Counted from the first letter of the stretch, positions 24,341-37,688 are shown. The stretch: DNA of 64,000 nt from GWE2-42-39 sp942493345 (GCA_942493345.1 OW818695.1:558001-622000); one strand, 5' to 3'. Translations and numbers: made by a program. Notes: generated from the letters alone by a model not told the origin.

Positions 24341-25921
24341 TTACTCAATCTTTTCTTTCTCGATGTCGCTTTGGTTAATCCAGCCGGCTTTCACCGGCTC
24401 GCCTGACATGAAACGGTTATAGAAATTCCGAACTGCATCTTCTGAATACGGATACGTATCGAAAATATCGCCGTTGCCCATAATTCGCGGGTCTTTTTCA
24501 CGGATGAGTTCATCTGTCATTTGTTTGGCCAGCTTTGTTTTTATAACTGAATATTCTTGTTTGTCAGCCAGATTATTCAAGCATTCCGGGTCGCTGGATA
24601 TCTGGTACAATTCTTCTGCCTGCCGTTTGCCGAAGCTAAAATTCCAATACCAGCTTTGGCCTTTCGGCCGACGATCGTTCAGGATAAAACTTTTTGTGGG
24701 CGATCCGTCACAATCCATGTAGCCGGTTTCCGGATTTCCGGCTGGCCAACGATCGATATGATAATTTTTCAAATACAAAAAGCCATCTTTTAAAATCCCC
24801 CGTATCGGGTAGCCCTCGTCATTGATCCGGCCCATATCGTGCCGTTCTTTTCCGATTACCATAAAATCGCGGCCTTTGGCGCCGGGTTGATCCAAAAGAA
24901 GGGGCAACAGGGAGTTCCCTTCCATTGGTTGCATACCGCTTTTTTTCGGCGATACTCCGGCAATATCAAGAAATGTAGGAGCATAATCAGTAAAACTCAC
25001 GAAATCGTCGATCACTCTGCCCGGATTTTTGATGCCTTTTGGCCACATCATCGCCAGCGGAAGATGATTTGAAAGTTCGTATTCCTGCCCTTTTATACGG
25101 GGAAATGGCATCCCGTTATCGGCAGTAACCACGATTAGCGTATTTTCAAGCAAGCCTTTTTCTTCCAGCATCTTCAGCATTTCGCCAAGGTGTCGGTCGA
25201 AATATTCAATCTCGAAAGCATAATCCAGCAGGTCGTTGCGTACCGTGTCGTTATCGGGCCAGAATTCAAAAATATGATCAATTTCTGTCGTGTTTTTACC
25301 CCCTTTTTTTACTCCCGATTTAAACTCATACGCCCGGTGAGGTTCAGTACTTCCATACCAAAAGCAGAAGGGTTTTCCTTCAGGATTGGCATTCAAAAAA
25401 TCTTCAAAATTCTTTGCATAATCGTTTTTTGAGATTTGGTTGGTTGGCGGGGTCATGGTGAATTTATTATAGGCAGGTCCTGTTAATTCACGTTTTTTGC
25501 CGTCTTTCATTCCGGGGTTACCGGGCGCCCATCCTTTGGCCACATATCCCACATGATATCCATTTTCGATCAGCGCTTCCGAATAAGTCTTAAATTTTTC
25601 AGGAAAATACGGAACATGATTTGCAGCAGCGTCCAACTGCCACGAGTTGCGTCCGGTAATGATACATGCCCGCGATGGCGCACATTTCGCGTTGGGAGTG
25701 TAGGCTCGGGTAAATAAAATCCCCTGACTGGCTACACGGTCGAAATTGGGGGTTTTTATCCATTTGCAACCATACGCCCCCGCATGGGGAAACGATTGAT
25801 CGTCGGCGATACAAAACAGGATGTTCGGCCTGCTTTGCTCTTTCGCTTTTTTAGTAAACGAATACATTGCAAAAGACAGGAGCAGAAGTACTGCTCCCAA
25901 GAATATATTCAGTTTTTTCAT
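24341..25921 (-). CDS. Sulfatase (formylglycine-type), secreted
   Basis: A 526-residue alkaline-phosphatase-superfamily sulfatase. An N-terminal hydrophobic signal (5-21) targets it to the periplasm or surface. RPNILFCIADDQS holds the first Ca ligands; NAKCAPSRACI gives the C-x-P-S-R motif with Cys80, the residue converted to formylglycine. VVTADNGMPF provides the second metal site. The substrate is probably a sulfated sugar, as for other Bacteroidota sulfatases; no glycoside hydrolase or SusC/D pair lies beside it, so the target polysaccharide cannot be inferred. A maturase (anSME) would have to be elsewhere. Confidence 0.9.
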   Translation of the reverse strand: MKKLNIFLGAVLLLLSFAMYSFTKKAKEQSRPNILFCIADDQSFPHAGAYGCKWIKTPNFDRVASQGILFTRAYTPNAKCAPSRACIITGRNSWQLDAAANHVPYFPEKFKTYSEALIENGYHVGYVAKGWAPGNPGMKDGKKRELTGPAYNKFTMTPPTNQISKNDYAKNFEDFLNANPEGKPFCFWYGSTEPHRAYEFKSGVKKGGKNTTEIDHIFEFWPDNDTVRNDLLDYAFEIEYFDRHLGEMLKMLEEKGLLENTLIVVTADNGMPFPRIKGQEYELSNHLPLAMMWPKGIKNPGRVIDDFVSFTDYAPTFLDIAGVSPKKSGMQPMEGNSLLPLLLDQPGAKGRDFMVIGKERHDMGRINDEGYPIRGILKDGFLYLKNYHIDRWPAGNPETGYMDCDGSPTKSFILNDRRPKGQSWYWNFSFGKRQAEELYQISSDPECLNNLADKQEYSVIKTKLAKQMTDELIREKDPRIMGNGDIFDTYPYSEDAVRNFYNRFMSGEPVKAGWINQSDIEKEKIE

Positions 25922-26040
25922 ACGTTGTGTTGTTGGTTTTTCAGGGTACTAATTTAGTTTCTAAATTCGGATATCAAAGCAATGAATAGGGTTCAAATGT
26001 TTTATTTTAATTATCGGCCTGCGATTAATAAAGCATTTTC

Positions 26041-26048
26041 TAACTTTG
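26041..26048 (+). promoter_or_regulatory. TAnnTTTG promoter element of the M48 protease gene
   Basis: TAACTTTG is a full match to the -7 consensus, 22 bases before the ATG at 26070. A -33 box is not evident. Confidence 0.5.
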
Positions 26049-26069
26049 GGTCTCATTATTTTATTGGAC

Positions 26070-27311
26070 ATGGAACAAATTCTCTTTTACCTGATTATCG
26101 GGCTTCTTGTCTTTGATTTTATTCTTGAACAGTTTCTCGATTACCTGAATACCACCCGATGGAGCGAAACGCTGCCCGATGAGGTGAAAGGTATTTACGA
26201 CGAAGAAAAATACCGCCGCCAGCAGGCATACGAAAAAACCAATCATCGTTTTTCAATGGTCACCGATTCGTTCAGCTTTGTCGTTATCATGCTGATGTTC
26301 CTGCTTTCCGGTTTTGCGTGGGTCAATCAAATTGCACACGGAATTTCAGGAAACCCGATTGTTGTTGCCCTCGTGTTCTTCGGAATACTAATGCTTGCAT
26401 CCGATCTTCTGAATACACCCTTTTCGGCATACAATACTTTTTCAATAGAAGAACGGTTCGGTTTCAACAAAACCACGCCCAAAACATTTGTACTCGACAA
26501 GCTGAAAGGCTGGCTGCTGGGCGCACTCATCGGGGGTGGAATACTGGCCCTGATCGTTTTTATTTACCTAAAAACAACCGATTTATTCTGGGTCTATGTA
26601 TGGCTGGTAATCAGCGGTTTTTCTGTTTTTATGGTTCTATTTTATTCCAACCTGATCGTTCCGTTATTTAACAAACAAACACCGCTCAAAGAAGGCGAAC
26701 TGAAGCAGGCAATCAATAATTTTACTGGAAAAGTAGGTTTTAAACTCGATAATATTTTTGTAATCGACGGTTCGAAACGCTCGACCAAGGCGAATGCCTA
26801 TTTCACCGGGCTGGGCGCCAAAAAGCGGATTATTTTGTACGATACGCTGATTGCCGACCTCGAAACCGATGAGCTGGTTGCCGTTCTGGCACATGAAATT
26901 GGTCATTATAAAAAGAAACATATAATCAGCAGTTTGCTGTTGGGCATCTTCCAAACCGGCTTGATGCTGTACATTTTTTCGTTGTTGGTGGGTAGTCCGG
27001 CGCTTTCCGGCGCCTTGGGCGTTGCGGAACCGAGTTTTCATATCGGGCTGGTTGCTTTCGGTGTGCTTTATTCACCGTTTTCAAGTTTAATAGGACTGGG
27101 AATGAACATGCTCTCGCGCAAAAACGAATATCAGGCCGATGCGTTTGCTGCCGAAAATTTTAATTCCGGATCATTGGCTTCAGCATTAAAAAAATTATCG
27201 GTAAAAAACCTGAGCAACCTGCGGCCTCACCCAGCGTACGTGTTTTTTCATTATTCGCACCCAACCTTGTTGCAACGGCTGGCTGCGTTGAAAAATAAGA
27301 AAACAAAGTAA
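26070..27311 (+). CDS. M48-family membrane metalloprotease (CAAX protease 1/Ste24-like)
   Basis: A 413-residue integral membrane protease. The zinc site is HEIGHYKKKH near residue 280, with the third ligand in NEYQADAFA further on. About seven hydrophobic segments surround it, as in Ste24/HtpX-type enzymes. SKRSTKANAYFTGLG is the conserved substrate-side strand of Ste24. In bacteria without prenylated CAAX proteins it probably degrades or clears membrane proteins. A TTG at 26046 lies inside a promoter element, so the start is placed at the ATG at 26070. Confidence 0.92.
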   Translation: MEQILFYLIIGLLVFDFILEQFLDYLNTTRWSETLPDEVKGIYDEEKYRRQQAYEKTNHRFSMVTDSFSFVVIMLMFLLSGFAWVNQIAHGISGNPIVVALVFFGILMLASDLLNTPFSAYNTFSIEERFGFNKTTPKTFVLDKLKGWLLGALIGGGILALIVFIYLKTTDLFWVYVWLVISGFSVFMVLFYSNLIVPLFNKQTPLKEGELKQAINNFTGKVGFKLDNIFVIDGSKRSTKANAYFTGLGAKKRIILYDTLIADLETDELVAVLAHEIGHYKKKHIISSLLLGIFQTGLMLYIFSLLVGSPALSGALGVAEPSFHIGLVAFGVLYSPFSSLIGLGMNMLSRKNEYQADAFAAENFNSGSLASALKKLSVKNLSNLRPHPAYVFFHYSHPTLLQRLAALKNKKTK

Positions 27312-27341
27312 TGCATGATAAATTGATTCTGAATATTGCTT

Positions 27342-27368
27342 AATTCTTAATGGTTGAATGGTTAAATT
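27342..27368 (+). repeat. 7/8-bp periodic AAT stretch
   Basis: AAT begins at 27342, 27349, 27357 and 27365 in the M48-cinA spacer. It is a weaker array, 46 bases before a clearer one in the same spacer. Confidence 0.45.
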
Positions 27369-27413
27369 TGGATACACGATACTAGATATTGACCGCAATT
27401 TACCGGGAAAGCT

Positions 27414-27440
27414 CTCGAACTCATAACTCGAAACTCTTTT
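27414..27440 (+). repeat. 7-bp periodic CTC array before cinA
   Basis: CTC occurs at 27414, 27420, 27427 and 27434, with units CTCATAA, CTCGAAA, CTCTTTT. This is the reverse-complement polarity of the GAGT array at 10914. It ends 1 base before the cinA ATG. Confidence 0.65.
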
Positions 27441-27441
27441 T

Positions 27442-28698
27442 ATGAAAGCAGAAATAATAACCATTGGCGATGAAATTTTAATTGGTCAGATTGTCGATAC
27501 CAATTCAGCATGGATGGGCGAACAATTGAACTTGTACGGAATTGAAGTTTACCAGATTACCTCGGTACACGATTCGCGCGAGCACATCCTTACTGCTGTC
27601 GACAACGCCCGTGAAAATGCCGATCTGGTGCTGATAACCGGTGGACTTGGCCCCACCAAAGATGATATTACCAAACACACGCTTTGCGAATACTTCAATA
27701 CCCGGCTGGTGCTGAACGAAGACGTATTGGCCTGGGTTCAGGAAATGCTTACCCGACGCGGCGTGCAGGTCAATCAGTTGAATCGCGATCAGGCGTTGGT
27801 CCCCGAATCCTGTACGGTAATTCCAAACGGTACGGGAACTGCACCCGGCATGTGGTTCGAGAAAGACGACACCATTTTTGTGTCAATGCCCGGAGTTCCT
27901 TTCGAAATGATGCACATGATGGAGAACGAGATTTTGCCGCGCCTGCAACGTACCGGCAAAACCAAATCCATTTACCACAAAACGGTTTTAACGCAGGGTT
28001 TGCCCGAATCGATGCTGGCCGAAACGATCGCTGAATGGGAAAACAATCTGCCATCGTTCATAAAACTGGCGTATTTGCCCAGCGCTTTGATGGTCAAACT
28101 TCGGTTGAGTGCATACGGAACCGATAGCGATCTGTTGAAAGCTGAAGTTGAAAAGCAAATTGATATTCTGAAAACCATTATTCCTGAATATATTTTTGGC
28201 TACAACGATGAAACCCTGGCCGGAGTGGTTGGTAAAAAACTCACCGAATTGGGTTGCACCCTGAGTACGGCCGAAAGCTGCACCGGTGGAAATATCGCTC
28301 ATTTCATTACTTCCAATCCCGGATCATCGGCCTATTTTAAAGGTTCGGTAGTGGCCTATTCCAACGAAATAAAAGAACAATTGCTGAAAGTTGAACCGGA
28401 AAGCCTCGAAAAATACGGGGCAGTGAGCGAGCAGGTAGCCCGTGAAATGGCTCTCGGGATAAAAAAACTGATGAATACGGATTATGCCATCTCGACCACC
28501 GGGATTGCCGGACCCGATGGTGGAACCGACGAAAAACCAGTCGGAACAGTGTGGATTGCCGTGGCCGGAAAAAACGAAGTGATCACAAAAAAATTCAATT
28601 TCTGGCATAATCGGGAGCGAAATATATTGCGGTCCACTCAATCTGCCTTAAATTTATTACGTTGTTTGATCATAAATGAAAACTCGATTGAATCATGA
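27442..28698 (+). CDS. cinA: CinA family protein (NMN amidohydrolase/competence-damage inducible)
   Basis: A 418-residue two-domain protein. The N-terminal MoaB/MogA-like half starts MKAEIITIGDEILIGQIVDTN and has ITGGLGPTKDDITKH (COG1058, ADP-ribose pyrophosphatase-type activity). The C-terminal PncC half starts near residue 260 with LSTAESCTGGNIAHFIT and has STTGIAGPDGGTDEKPVGTVWIA; it hydrolyses NMN to nicotinate mononucleotide in pyridine nucleotide recycling. The stop overlaps the start of the following AsmA-like gene (ATGA, 28695-28698). Confidence 0.95.
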   Translation: MKAEIITIGDEILIGQIVDTNSAWMGEQLNLYGIEVYQITSVHDSREHILTAVDNARENADLVLITGGLGPTKDDITKHTLCEYFNTRLVLNEDVLAWVQEMLTRRGVQVNQLNRDQALVPESCTVIPNGTGTAPGMWFEKDDTIFVSMPGVPFEMMHMMENEILPRLQRTGKTKSIYHKTVLTQGLPESMLAETIAEWENNLPSFIKLAYLPSALMVKLRLSAYGTDSDLLKAEVEKQIDILKTIIPEYIFGYNDETLAGVVGKKLTELGCTLSTAESCTGGNIAHFITSNPGSSAYFKGSVVAYSNEIKEQLLKVEPESLEKYGAVSEQVAREMALGIKKLMNTDYAISTTGIAGPDGGTDEKPVGTVWIAVAGKNEVITKKFNFWHNRERNILRSTQSALNLLRCLIINENSIES

Positions 28699-31208
28699 AA
28701 CGGACATTGTATATCATCCTGTTTGTATTTGTAGGCCTGATCGGAGTTATGGCAATCACTCCCCTCTTTTTTAAAAATGGCATTTCCGGACGGTTGAAAG
28801 CTGAAATCAGTAAGCAAATTGATGGAACAGTTGATTTCGATCGGTTTCACATTTCGCTTTTCAATAAGTTTCCGAAAGTTGAAATACAAATTGTCGGGTT
28901 GAGCATCGTCGGAACCGGCGAATTTCGGAATGATACGCTTATTTCGGTCGGCGAACTTACCGGATCGATCACCCTTTCCGAATTATTCAGGAAGAAAGAA
29001 TTTAAAATTACCCGCTTGAATGCCAGCAATGTTGGTGTTTTGTTGAAAACCATTGCGGGCGACACTGCCAACTGGGACATTATTCGGGCGGACGCAATGG
29101 AAAAAATAACCACAACGAAAGCTGACGGCACAGGCAGCGGCATCAAAATTATGCTCGACGACCTTCAAATTGCCGGATTGAACTTGAAATATATCGATGT
29201 GCCTTCCGGCATGTTGCTCCTGCTAAAAAATTCGTCGGCCCAATCGAATGGCGAAATTGCGGGCAGCCATATGAATTTCGATATTCAGGCGCAGGTTGGT
29301 GAAATGGTTTTTGAATACGATTCAGTAAAATACATTTCGGGGACCAGCGTCCGGGCGACCAGTAAAATGCTGTTCGATTCCGAAAAAATGAACTTTACTT
29401 TTAACGAAGGAAAAATATGGCTGAACGACCTGCTTCTGAATCTGGACGGCTCGTTTGCCATGCCATCCGACAGCATGTATTTCGATTTGAACCTGGCCAA
29501 CGACAGCAAAGATTTTAAAGCGCTGCTAGCCATGGTCCCGCCCGATTACAAGCCGTATCTTGAGAAAGTTCAAGCCGACGGAACGGCCACCATTTCCGGT
29601 AATTTCAAGGGCTGGTATTACGAAGAAAATTATCCCGCCCTTCAGTTTTTGGTTGAAATTGCAAACGGCTCTTTCAAATATGCCGATCTGCCTGAAAAAA
29701 TTGAGCAGATCAGTCTGAATACCCTGATTAGCAAGCCGCAGGGCGGTTTCGACGGGCTGGTGGTCGATGTGTCGAAAGCATCGGCATCGCTGCGTGGTAC
29801 ACCGGTGAATATGCAGTTGAAAATCAGTACGCCAATGAGCGACCCGGTGTACGCCGCTAAATTGCAGGGTGAAGTCGATTTCAATATGCTGAACAAAGCC
29901 ATCCCGATGGAAGGGGTCGACCTGCAAGGCAAGCTCAGTGCCGATATTGCATTGGAAGGCCACCAGTCGGATGTCGATAATTCGGCCTACGATAAATTCA
30001 AATCGAACGGAAAAGTTACCCTCGATAATTTTGTGTACCGCTCGGAGGCGTTGAAACAGCCGGTCAATATCCGGTCGGGAGTGGTGGTGTTCACCACTCC
30101 GAAAATTGAGGTGAAAAATTTAAACGGGAATATCGGACAAAGCCATTTTTCAATGACTGGCTCATTGTCGGATTATCTGCCTTATTTTCTGAAAAATAAA
30201 ATACTAAAAGGCGATTTTACTCTGAATTCCGATTTTGTGAACCTGACGGAACTGGCCACCATCATAAACCCAGCACCCGCAGAAAAAACCGATTCGGCAG
30301 TTGTTCGGAATACTGCGGTGGCAGCCGATTCCATCCTCGCTTTTGAAGTGCCCAAACGAATGGATTTAAAGTTCCGTTCAGCCATAAAACGGGCTGTTTT
30401 CGACCGCATGGAACTGAGCCGGATCAATGGGCTGATTGCCATTCACGACCAAAAACTCGAACTGACCAACCTTGATATGGAAATGCTCCAGGGAAAATTG
30501 ACGGTCAACGGCTCGTACACGGGGAACGAGCAGCTTCGCCCCGATTTCGATTTTAAACTGAATGTTGAGAATTTCGATGTGCAGTCGGCCTACCAGTCGC
30601 TGAGCATGATGCGCCGCTATTTGCCGATTGCCGCGCGCAGCCAGGGAAAAATCTCGACCGGGTTCAGCCTGAAGGGAAAAATGAACGAAAAGCTCGAACT
30701 GGTTAGTTCCAGCCTCGATGGGTCAGGTCTTTTTAACACCCGCGAACTAATGGTGGTCGATAACCCGACATTCAGTCAACTGAAAGGAGTTATCAAATCG
30801 GAAAAACTGAAAAATGTGAAGGTCGACGATTTTACAGCCCGCTTTGCCATTGAAAAAGGAAACCTGGTTGTGAACCCTTTCCAAACGAAGATTGCCGACC
30901 AGGAAGCCACCGTGCAGGGGAAATTATCGGCACAACTTGATCTCGATTTCCGGCTCGATTTTAAACTGAACCGCGACGATCTGGGCGACGACATCAACAA
31001 AGGATTGGATTTGATTCCCGGTTCGCAAACGATTCAGAAAGTGGACGTGGGCGTAAAAATATCAGGCCCGGTGAAAGAGCCAAAAGTTTCGGTTGACCTG
31101 GATGCCGCCCGCAAGCAAATTATGGAAGGAGTGAAAAAAGCCGGTGTACAGGAAATTCAGGACAAGGTAAAAAAGATTGGTGACGAACTAAAGAAGCTGT
31201 TTAAGTAG
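28695..31208 (+). CDS. AsmA-family protein
   Basis: An 837-residue protein with one N-terminal membrane helix (about 5-25) and a very long, strand-rich periplasmic part built of AsmA/TamB-like beta repeats. The start IIGLIG..ISKQIDGTVDFDRFHISLFNKFPKVEI is typical of Bacteroidota AsmA members. The C-terminal KVDVGVKISGPVKEPKVSVDL strand followed by an amphipathic Lys-rich helix is the AsmA C-terminal region. Such bridge-like proteins are thought to move phospholipids between the membranes or assist outer-membrane assembly. It is translationally coupled to cinA. Confidence 0.88.
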   Translation: MKRTLYIILFVFVGLIGVMAITPLFFKNGISGRLKAEISKQIDGTVDFDRFHISLFNKFPKVEIQIVGLSIVGTGEFRNDTLISVGELTGSITLSELFRKKEFKITRLNASNVGVLLKTIAGDTANWDIIRADAMEKITTTKADGTGSGIKIMLDDLQIAGLNLKYIDVPSGMLLLLKNSSAQSNGEIAGSHMNFDIQAQVGEMVFEYDSVKYISGTSVRATSKMLFDSEKMNFTFNEGKIWLNDLLLNLDGSFAMPSDSMYFDLNLANDSKDFKALLAMVPPDYKPYLEKVQADGTATISGNFKGWYYEENYPALQFLVEIANGSFKYADLPEKIEQISLNTLISKPQGGFDGLVVDVSKASASLRGTPVNMQLKISTPMSDPVYAAKLQGEVDFNMLNKAIPMEGVDLQGKLSADIALEGHQSDVDNSAYDKFKSNGKVTLDNFVYRSEALKQPVNIRSGVVVFTTPKIEVKNLNGNIGQSHFSMTGSLSDYLPYFLKNKILKGDFTLNSDFVNLTELATIINPAPAEKTDSAVVRNTAVAADSILAFEVPKRMDLKFRSAIKRAVFDRMELSRINGLIAIHDQKLELTNLDMEMLQGKLTVNGSYTGNEQLRPDFDFKLNVENFDVQSAYQSLSMMRRYLPIAARSQGKISTGFSLKGKMNEKLELVSSSLDGSGLFNTRELMVVDNPTFSQLKGVIKSEKLKNVKVDDFTARFAIEKGNLVVNPFQTKIADQEATVQGKLSAQLDLDFRLDFKLNRDDLGDDINKGLDLIPGSQTIQKVDVGVKISGPVKEPKVSVDLDAARKQIMEGVKKAGVQEIQDKVKKIGDELKKLFK

Positions 31209-31223
31209 GGGAAGCCCCTTTCA

Positions 31224-31481
31224 TTGACCCCCGATAATGATACTTTGACTTTCAATGATGAATCTTCTTTTTCCAGAAAATTTTATGATAGACCTGACCA
31301 TTCCTTTGTATACCGTTACGATAGAGACAGCATCACAATTCAGTATGCCGGACCAAATATGATTTTAGTTCGACCAACTACTCACCACTATGAATTAAAA
31401 AACAATGTGTTGTCAATTGACTTCAGGAATGGTTGTTATGGGTTCAATTCCCAAATATATAATCTTGCTAAAGTTGAATGA
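31224..31481 (+). pseudogene. Remnant of an unknown protein gene (5' part missing)
   Basis: An 85-codon frame beginning directly after the AsmA stop with only a TTG as possible start. The sequence (RDSITIQYAGPNMILVRP ... SIDFRNGCYGFN) reads like the C-terminal part of a secreted or lipocalin-like protein: strands with regular hydrophobic spacing but no signal peptide or ribosome site. It is probably the 3' end of a truncated gene. No family recognised. Confidence 0.4.
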
Positions 31482-31565
31482 ATTGATGACTGTCGCAACA
31501 GCCAACTACCTGCAAATCGGGATTTTTAGCTTCGTCGATAAAAAAATTAAAGATTCAATATCAGG

Positions 31566-31710
31566 ACCAAAAAAACCGGAATAAAACTATTTGAATCAAA
31601 AAAAGTTTGTACCCGCTGGATGAAGAAAATGAGAAATGGTATTTTTCTGTTATTGATGTTGTTGAAATTTTAACTGACAGCACCGACCCGAGAGATTATT
31701 GGTTTTATAA
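31566..31710 (+). pseudogene. Fragment of a BRO-N/antirepressor-like gene, frameshifted
   Basis: Two reading frames join to one familiar N-terminus: KTGIKLFESKKV..RW in one frame, then DEENEKWYFSVIDVVEILTD and STDPRDYW in the next. This is the start of the phage-antirepressor-like (BRO-N) family common in Bacteroidota. A single missing base near 31617 breaks the frame and the homology ends at DYW near 31700. There is no start codon upstream. It is an accessory-gene relic next to the rRNA operon terminator. Confidence 0.6.
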
Positions 31711-31780
31711 TCGAGATTTCACGATCTCAAGGTTTTTTTCAATTTTCGGGGAAGCTAGGATCCGGTTACCTCGGCTCAAC

Positions 31781-31813
31781 AAAAAAGGCCCCGGCTCAAA
31801 AAGAACCGGGGCC
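31781..31813 (-). terminator. Terminator of the rRNA operon
   Basis: On the minus strand, GGCCCCGG (31813-31806) pairs perfectly with CCGGGGCC (31794-31787), followed by six T (31786-31781). It lies directly behind the 5S gene. Confidence 0.9.
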
Positions 31814-31820
31814 TTGGGTA

Positions 31821-31932
<112 letters not shown>

Positions 31933-31980
31933 TAAAATCGTTCTGGTAATTACGTACCAACTAATATTTTTATTAGTTGT

Positions 31981-32052
31981 GAGTTTCGAGTCACGAGTCA
32001 TGAGTCCTGAGACTTTTTTGTCTCACTACTCTTTACTCATATCTCACTACTC
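31981..32052. repeat. Palindromic ladder of 7-bp repeats in the 23S-5S spacer
   Basis: Five 7-base units with GAG(T) at 31981, 31988, 31995, 32002 and 32009 are followed by CTC at 32022, 32029, 32036, 32043 and 32050, all exactly 7 apart. The two halves are symmetric around 32016.5: TGAGAC (32008-32013) pairs with GTCTCA (32020-32025) over a T6 loop, and GAGT units pair with ACTC units at every 7th base outward (the fourth rung has TCTC). The rRNA precursor would carry a ladder-like stem here. Confidence 0.8.
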
Positions 32053-32094
32053 ATCACTAATCAACATGTCAGGGGAAGTGAAGTAAAAACAGAC

Positions 32095-34985
<2,891 letters not shown>

Positions 34986-35047
34986 CTATTTATAGGTCAA
35001 TCTTTCTTCACATTCCCAACATGTCAAAGAACTTTAAAACTAGTTCA

Positions 35048-35075
35048 GAGTTATGAGTATTGAGTAACTAGTACT
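35048..35075 (+). repeat. 7-bp periodic GAGT array, 23S side of the spacer
   Basis: Units GAGTTAT, GAGTATT, GAGTAAC, TAGTACT. It lies in the 262-base spacer between 23S and tRNA-Ala and is opposite in polarity to the CTC array at 35209, so the two could pair across the spacer. Confidence 0.75.
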
Positions 35076-35208
35076 TCAAAACTCCCCTTTACTGTTTAAT
35101 GAAGATATTTTTGGAGTCGAACCAAAATATTAAACCTCCTCGGTATACCTTTATTCTTTTTTTATCAATACTTTTTTGAACTTCTTGTCTTTCAACTTTT
35201 TTCTTCAT

Positions 35209-35242
35209 CTCATGACTCGTTTCTCACGGCTCATGACTCATT
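35209..35242 (+). repeat. 7-bp periodic CTC array beside tRNA-Ala
   Basis: CTC begins at 35209, 35216, 35223, 35230 and 35237, five exact steps of 7 (units like CTCATGA). It ends 6 bases before the tRNA-Ala gene. Confidence 0.8.
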
Positions 35243-35247
35243 TCCTG

Positions 35248-35321
35248 TGGAGAATAAGGGAGTCGAACCCTTGACCTCCTGAATGCAAATCAGGCGCTCT
35301 AGCCAACTGAGCTAATCCCCC
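35248..35321 (-). tRNA. tRNA-Ala (TGC)
   Basis: A 74-base cloverleaf in the minus orientation starting GGGGGATTAGCTCAG. The anticodon stem CCTGA/TCAGG encloses TTTGCAT with anticodon TGC. The acceptor stem pairs GGGGGAT with ATTCTCC with two G-U pairs. CCA is not encoded. It lies in the usual 16S-23S spacer place. Confidence 0.95.
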
Positions 35322-35328
35322 GTGTTCA

Positions 35329-35400
35329 AATTTTGAATTTTTAATTATTAATGCTGAATGTATTTCAATTCAAAATTTAAAATTATTCATTCAAAATTTA
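35329..35400 (+). repeat. 7-bp periodic arrays between the two tRNA genes
   Basis: AAT starts at 35329, 35336, 35343, 35350 and 35357, five exact steps of 7. Then come the units ATTCAAA, ATTTAAA, ATTATTC, ATTCAAA (35368-35395) and a partial unit. The 17-mer at 35368-35384 is identical to 2054-2070 in the rnf operon. Confidence 0.85.
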
Positions 35401-35401
35401 C

Positions 35402-35478
35402 TGGTAGTCCCGCCCAGATTTGAACTGGGGACCTCTACATTATCAGTGTAGCGCTCTAACCAGCTGAGCTACGAGACT
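35402..35478 (-). tRNA. tRNA-Ile (GAT)
   Basis: A 77-base cloverleaf including an encoded CCA, in the minus orientation, starting AGTCTCGTAGCTCAG. The anticodon loop CTGATAA inside CTACA/TGTAG gives anticodon GAT. The acceptor begins with an A-T pair instead of the usual G-C. Second spacer tRNA of the rRNA operon. Confidence 0.95.
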
Positions 35479-35620
35479 GTCCTTGTTTCACGCTTCAAGC
35501 CTTCCAGCATTTTCCGCTTATGGCCTGTTGCTGACAGCTCTTACGCTTTTGCTCTGTATATTTTTAAAAAGGTAAACAAAGACGCATACTTTAGTTTCAA
35601 TTCCACCTGTCGTCAAGCTC

Positions 35621-37137
<1,517 letters not shown>

Positions 37138-37342
37138 TGTAATTTATAAGTGTTATGTACTTATTAGTACAAAAAGTTCTTCTAGCTCTTTGACGTTGGT
37201 TGAATCTAATTCTAACGTAATTATCCTTGTTTTACCTTTTCAATATTTTCAATGAACTTTTTCGAATCCTTCAGACCCCTCTCAAGGCCCCGTCCTTCCG
37301 GTTCTGTTTCCCTCTGAACGTCCCGTCATTACTGCGGGGCGG

Positions 37343-37373
37343 CAAAGTTAGAAAGAGTTTTTATTCTGCCAAA
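37343..37373 (-). promoter_or_regulatory. rRNA operon promoter P1 (proximal)
   Basis: On the minus strand TTTG (37373-37370), 19 bases, then TAACTTTG (37350-37343), followed by GCCGCC. It is a full match to the Bacteroidota -33/-7 boxes. The predicted transcript start is about 200 bases upstream of 16S. Confidence 0.75.
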
Positions 37374-37519
37374 ACTTTTTGGCCTTTTTTTGAAGTTTTT
37401 TTTCGACCCGAACCCGAATGTTACCTGTTAGTATTATCCGAATCCTGCCGGTCTCTATTGTAAACTCCCTCTTCCTTCTCTATTCCCTTTTAGAACTTCG
37501 CTCTTCGTTTTAGCGGCGG

Positions 37520-37552
37520 CAAAGATATGTTTTAATTTTTTATTCCTCCAAA
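37520..37552 (-). promoter_or_regulatory. rRNA operon promoter P2
   Basis: TTTG (37552-37549), 21 bases, TATCTTTG (37527-37520), then GCCGCC as in P1 and P3. It lies 177 bases upstream of P1. Confidence 0.75.
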
Positions 37553-37688
37553 TCTTTTTAACCTTTTTTTAAATCTTTTTTTTCAAACAAAAAAACATCT
37601 CAAAAAGATCTGCCGACCACCTGAAACCCCAGCTTTTATTGAACTCTTGCGCTTCCAAGGGGCACTCGCGTTCCCCTTTTGGCGGCGG

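Noticed and set aside
31981..32052. CRISPR array
   Set aside because: The repeat unit is only 7 bases with a 4-base conserved anchor, there are no spacers of 25-40 bases, and no cas genes are present.
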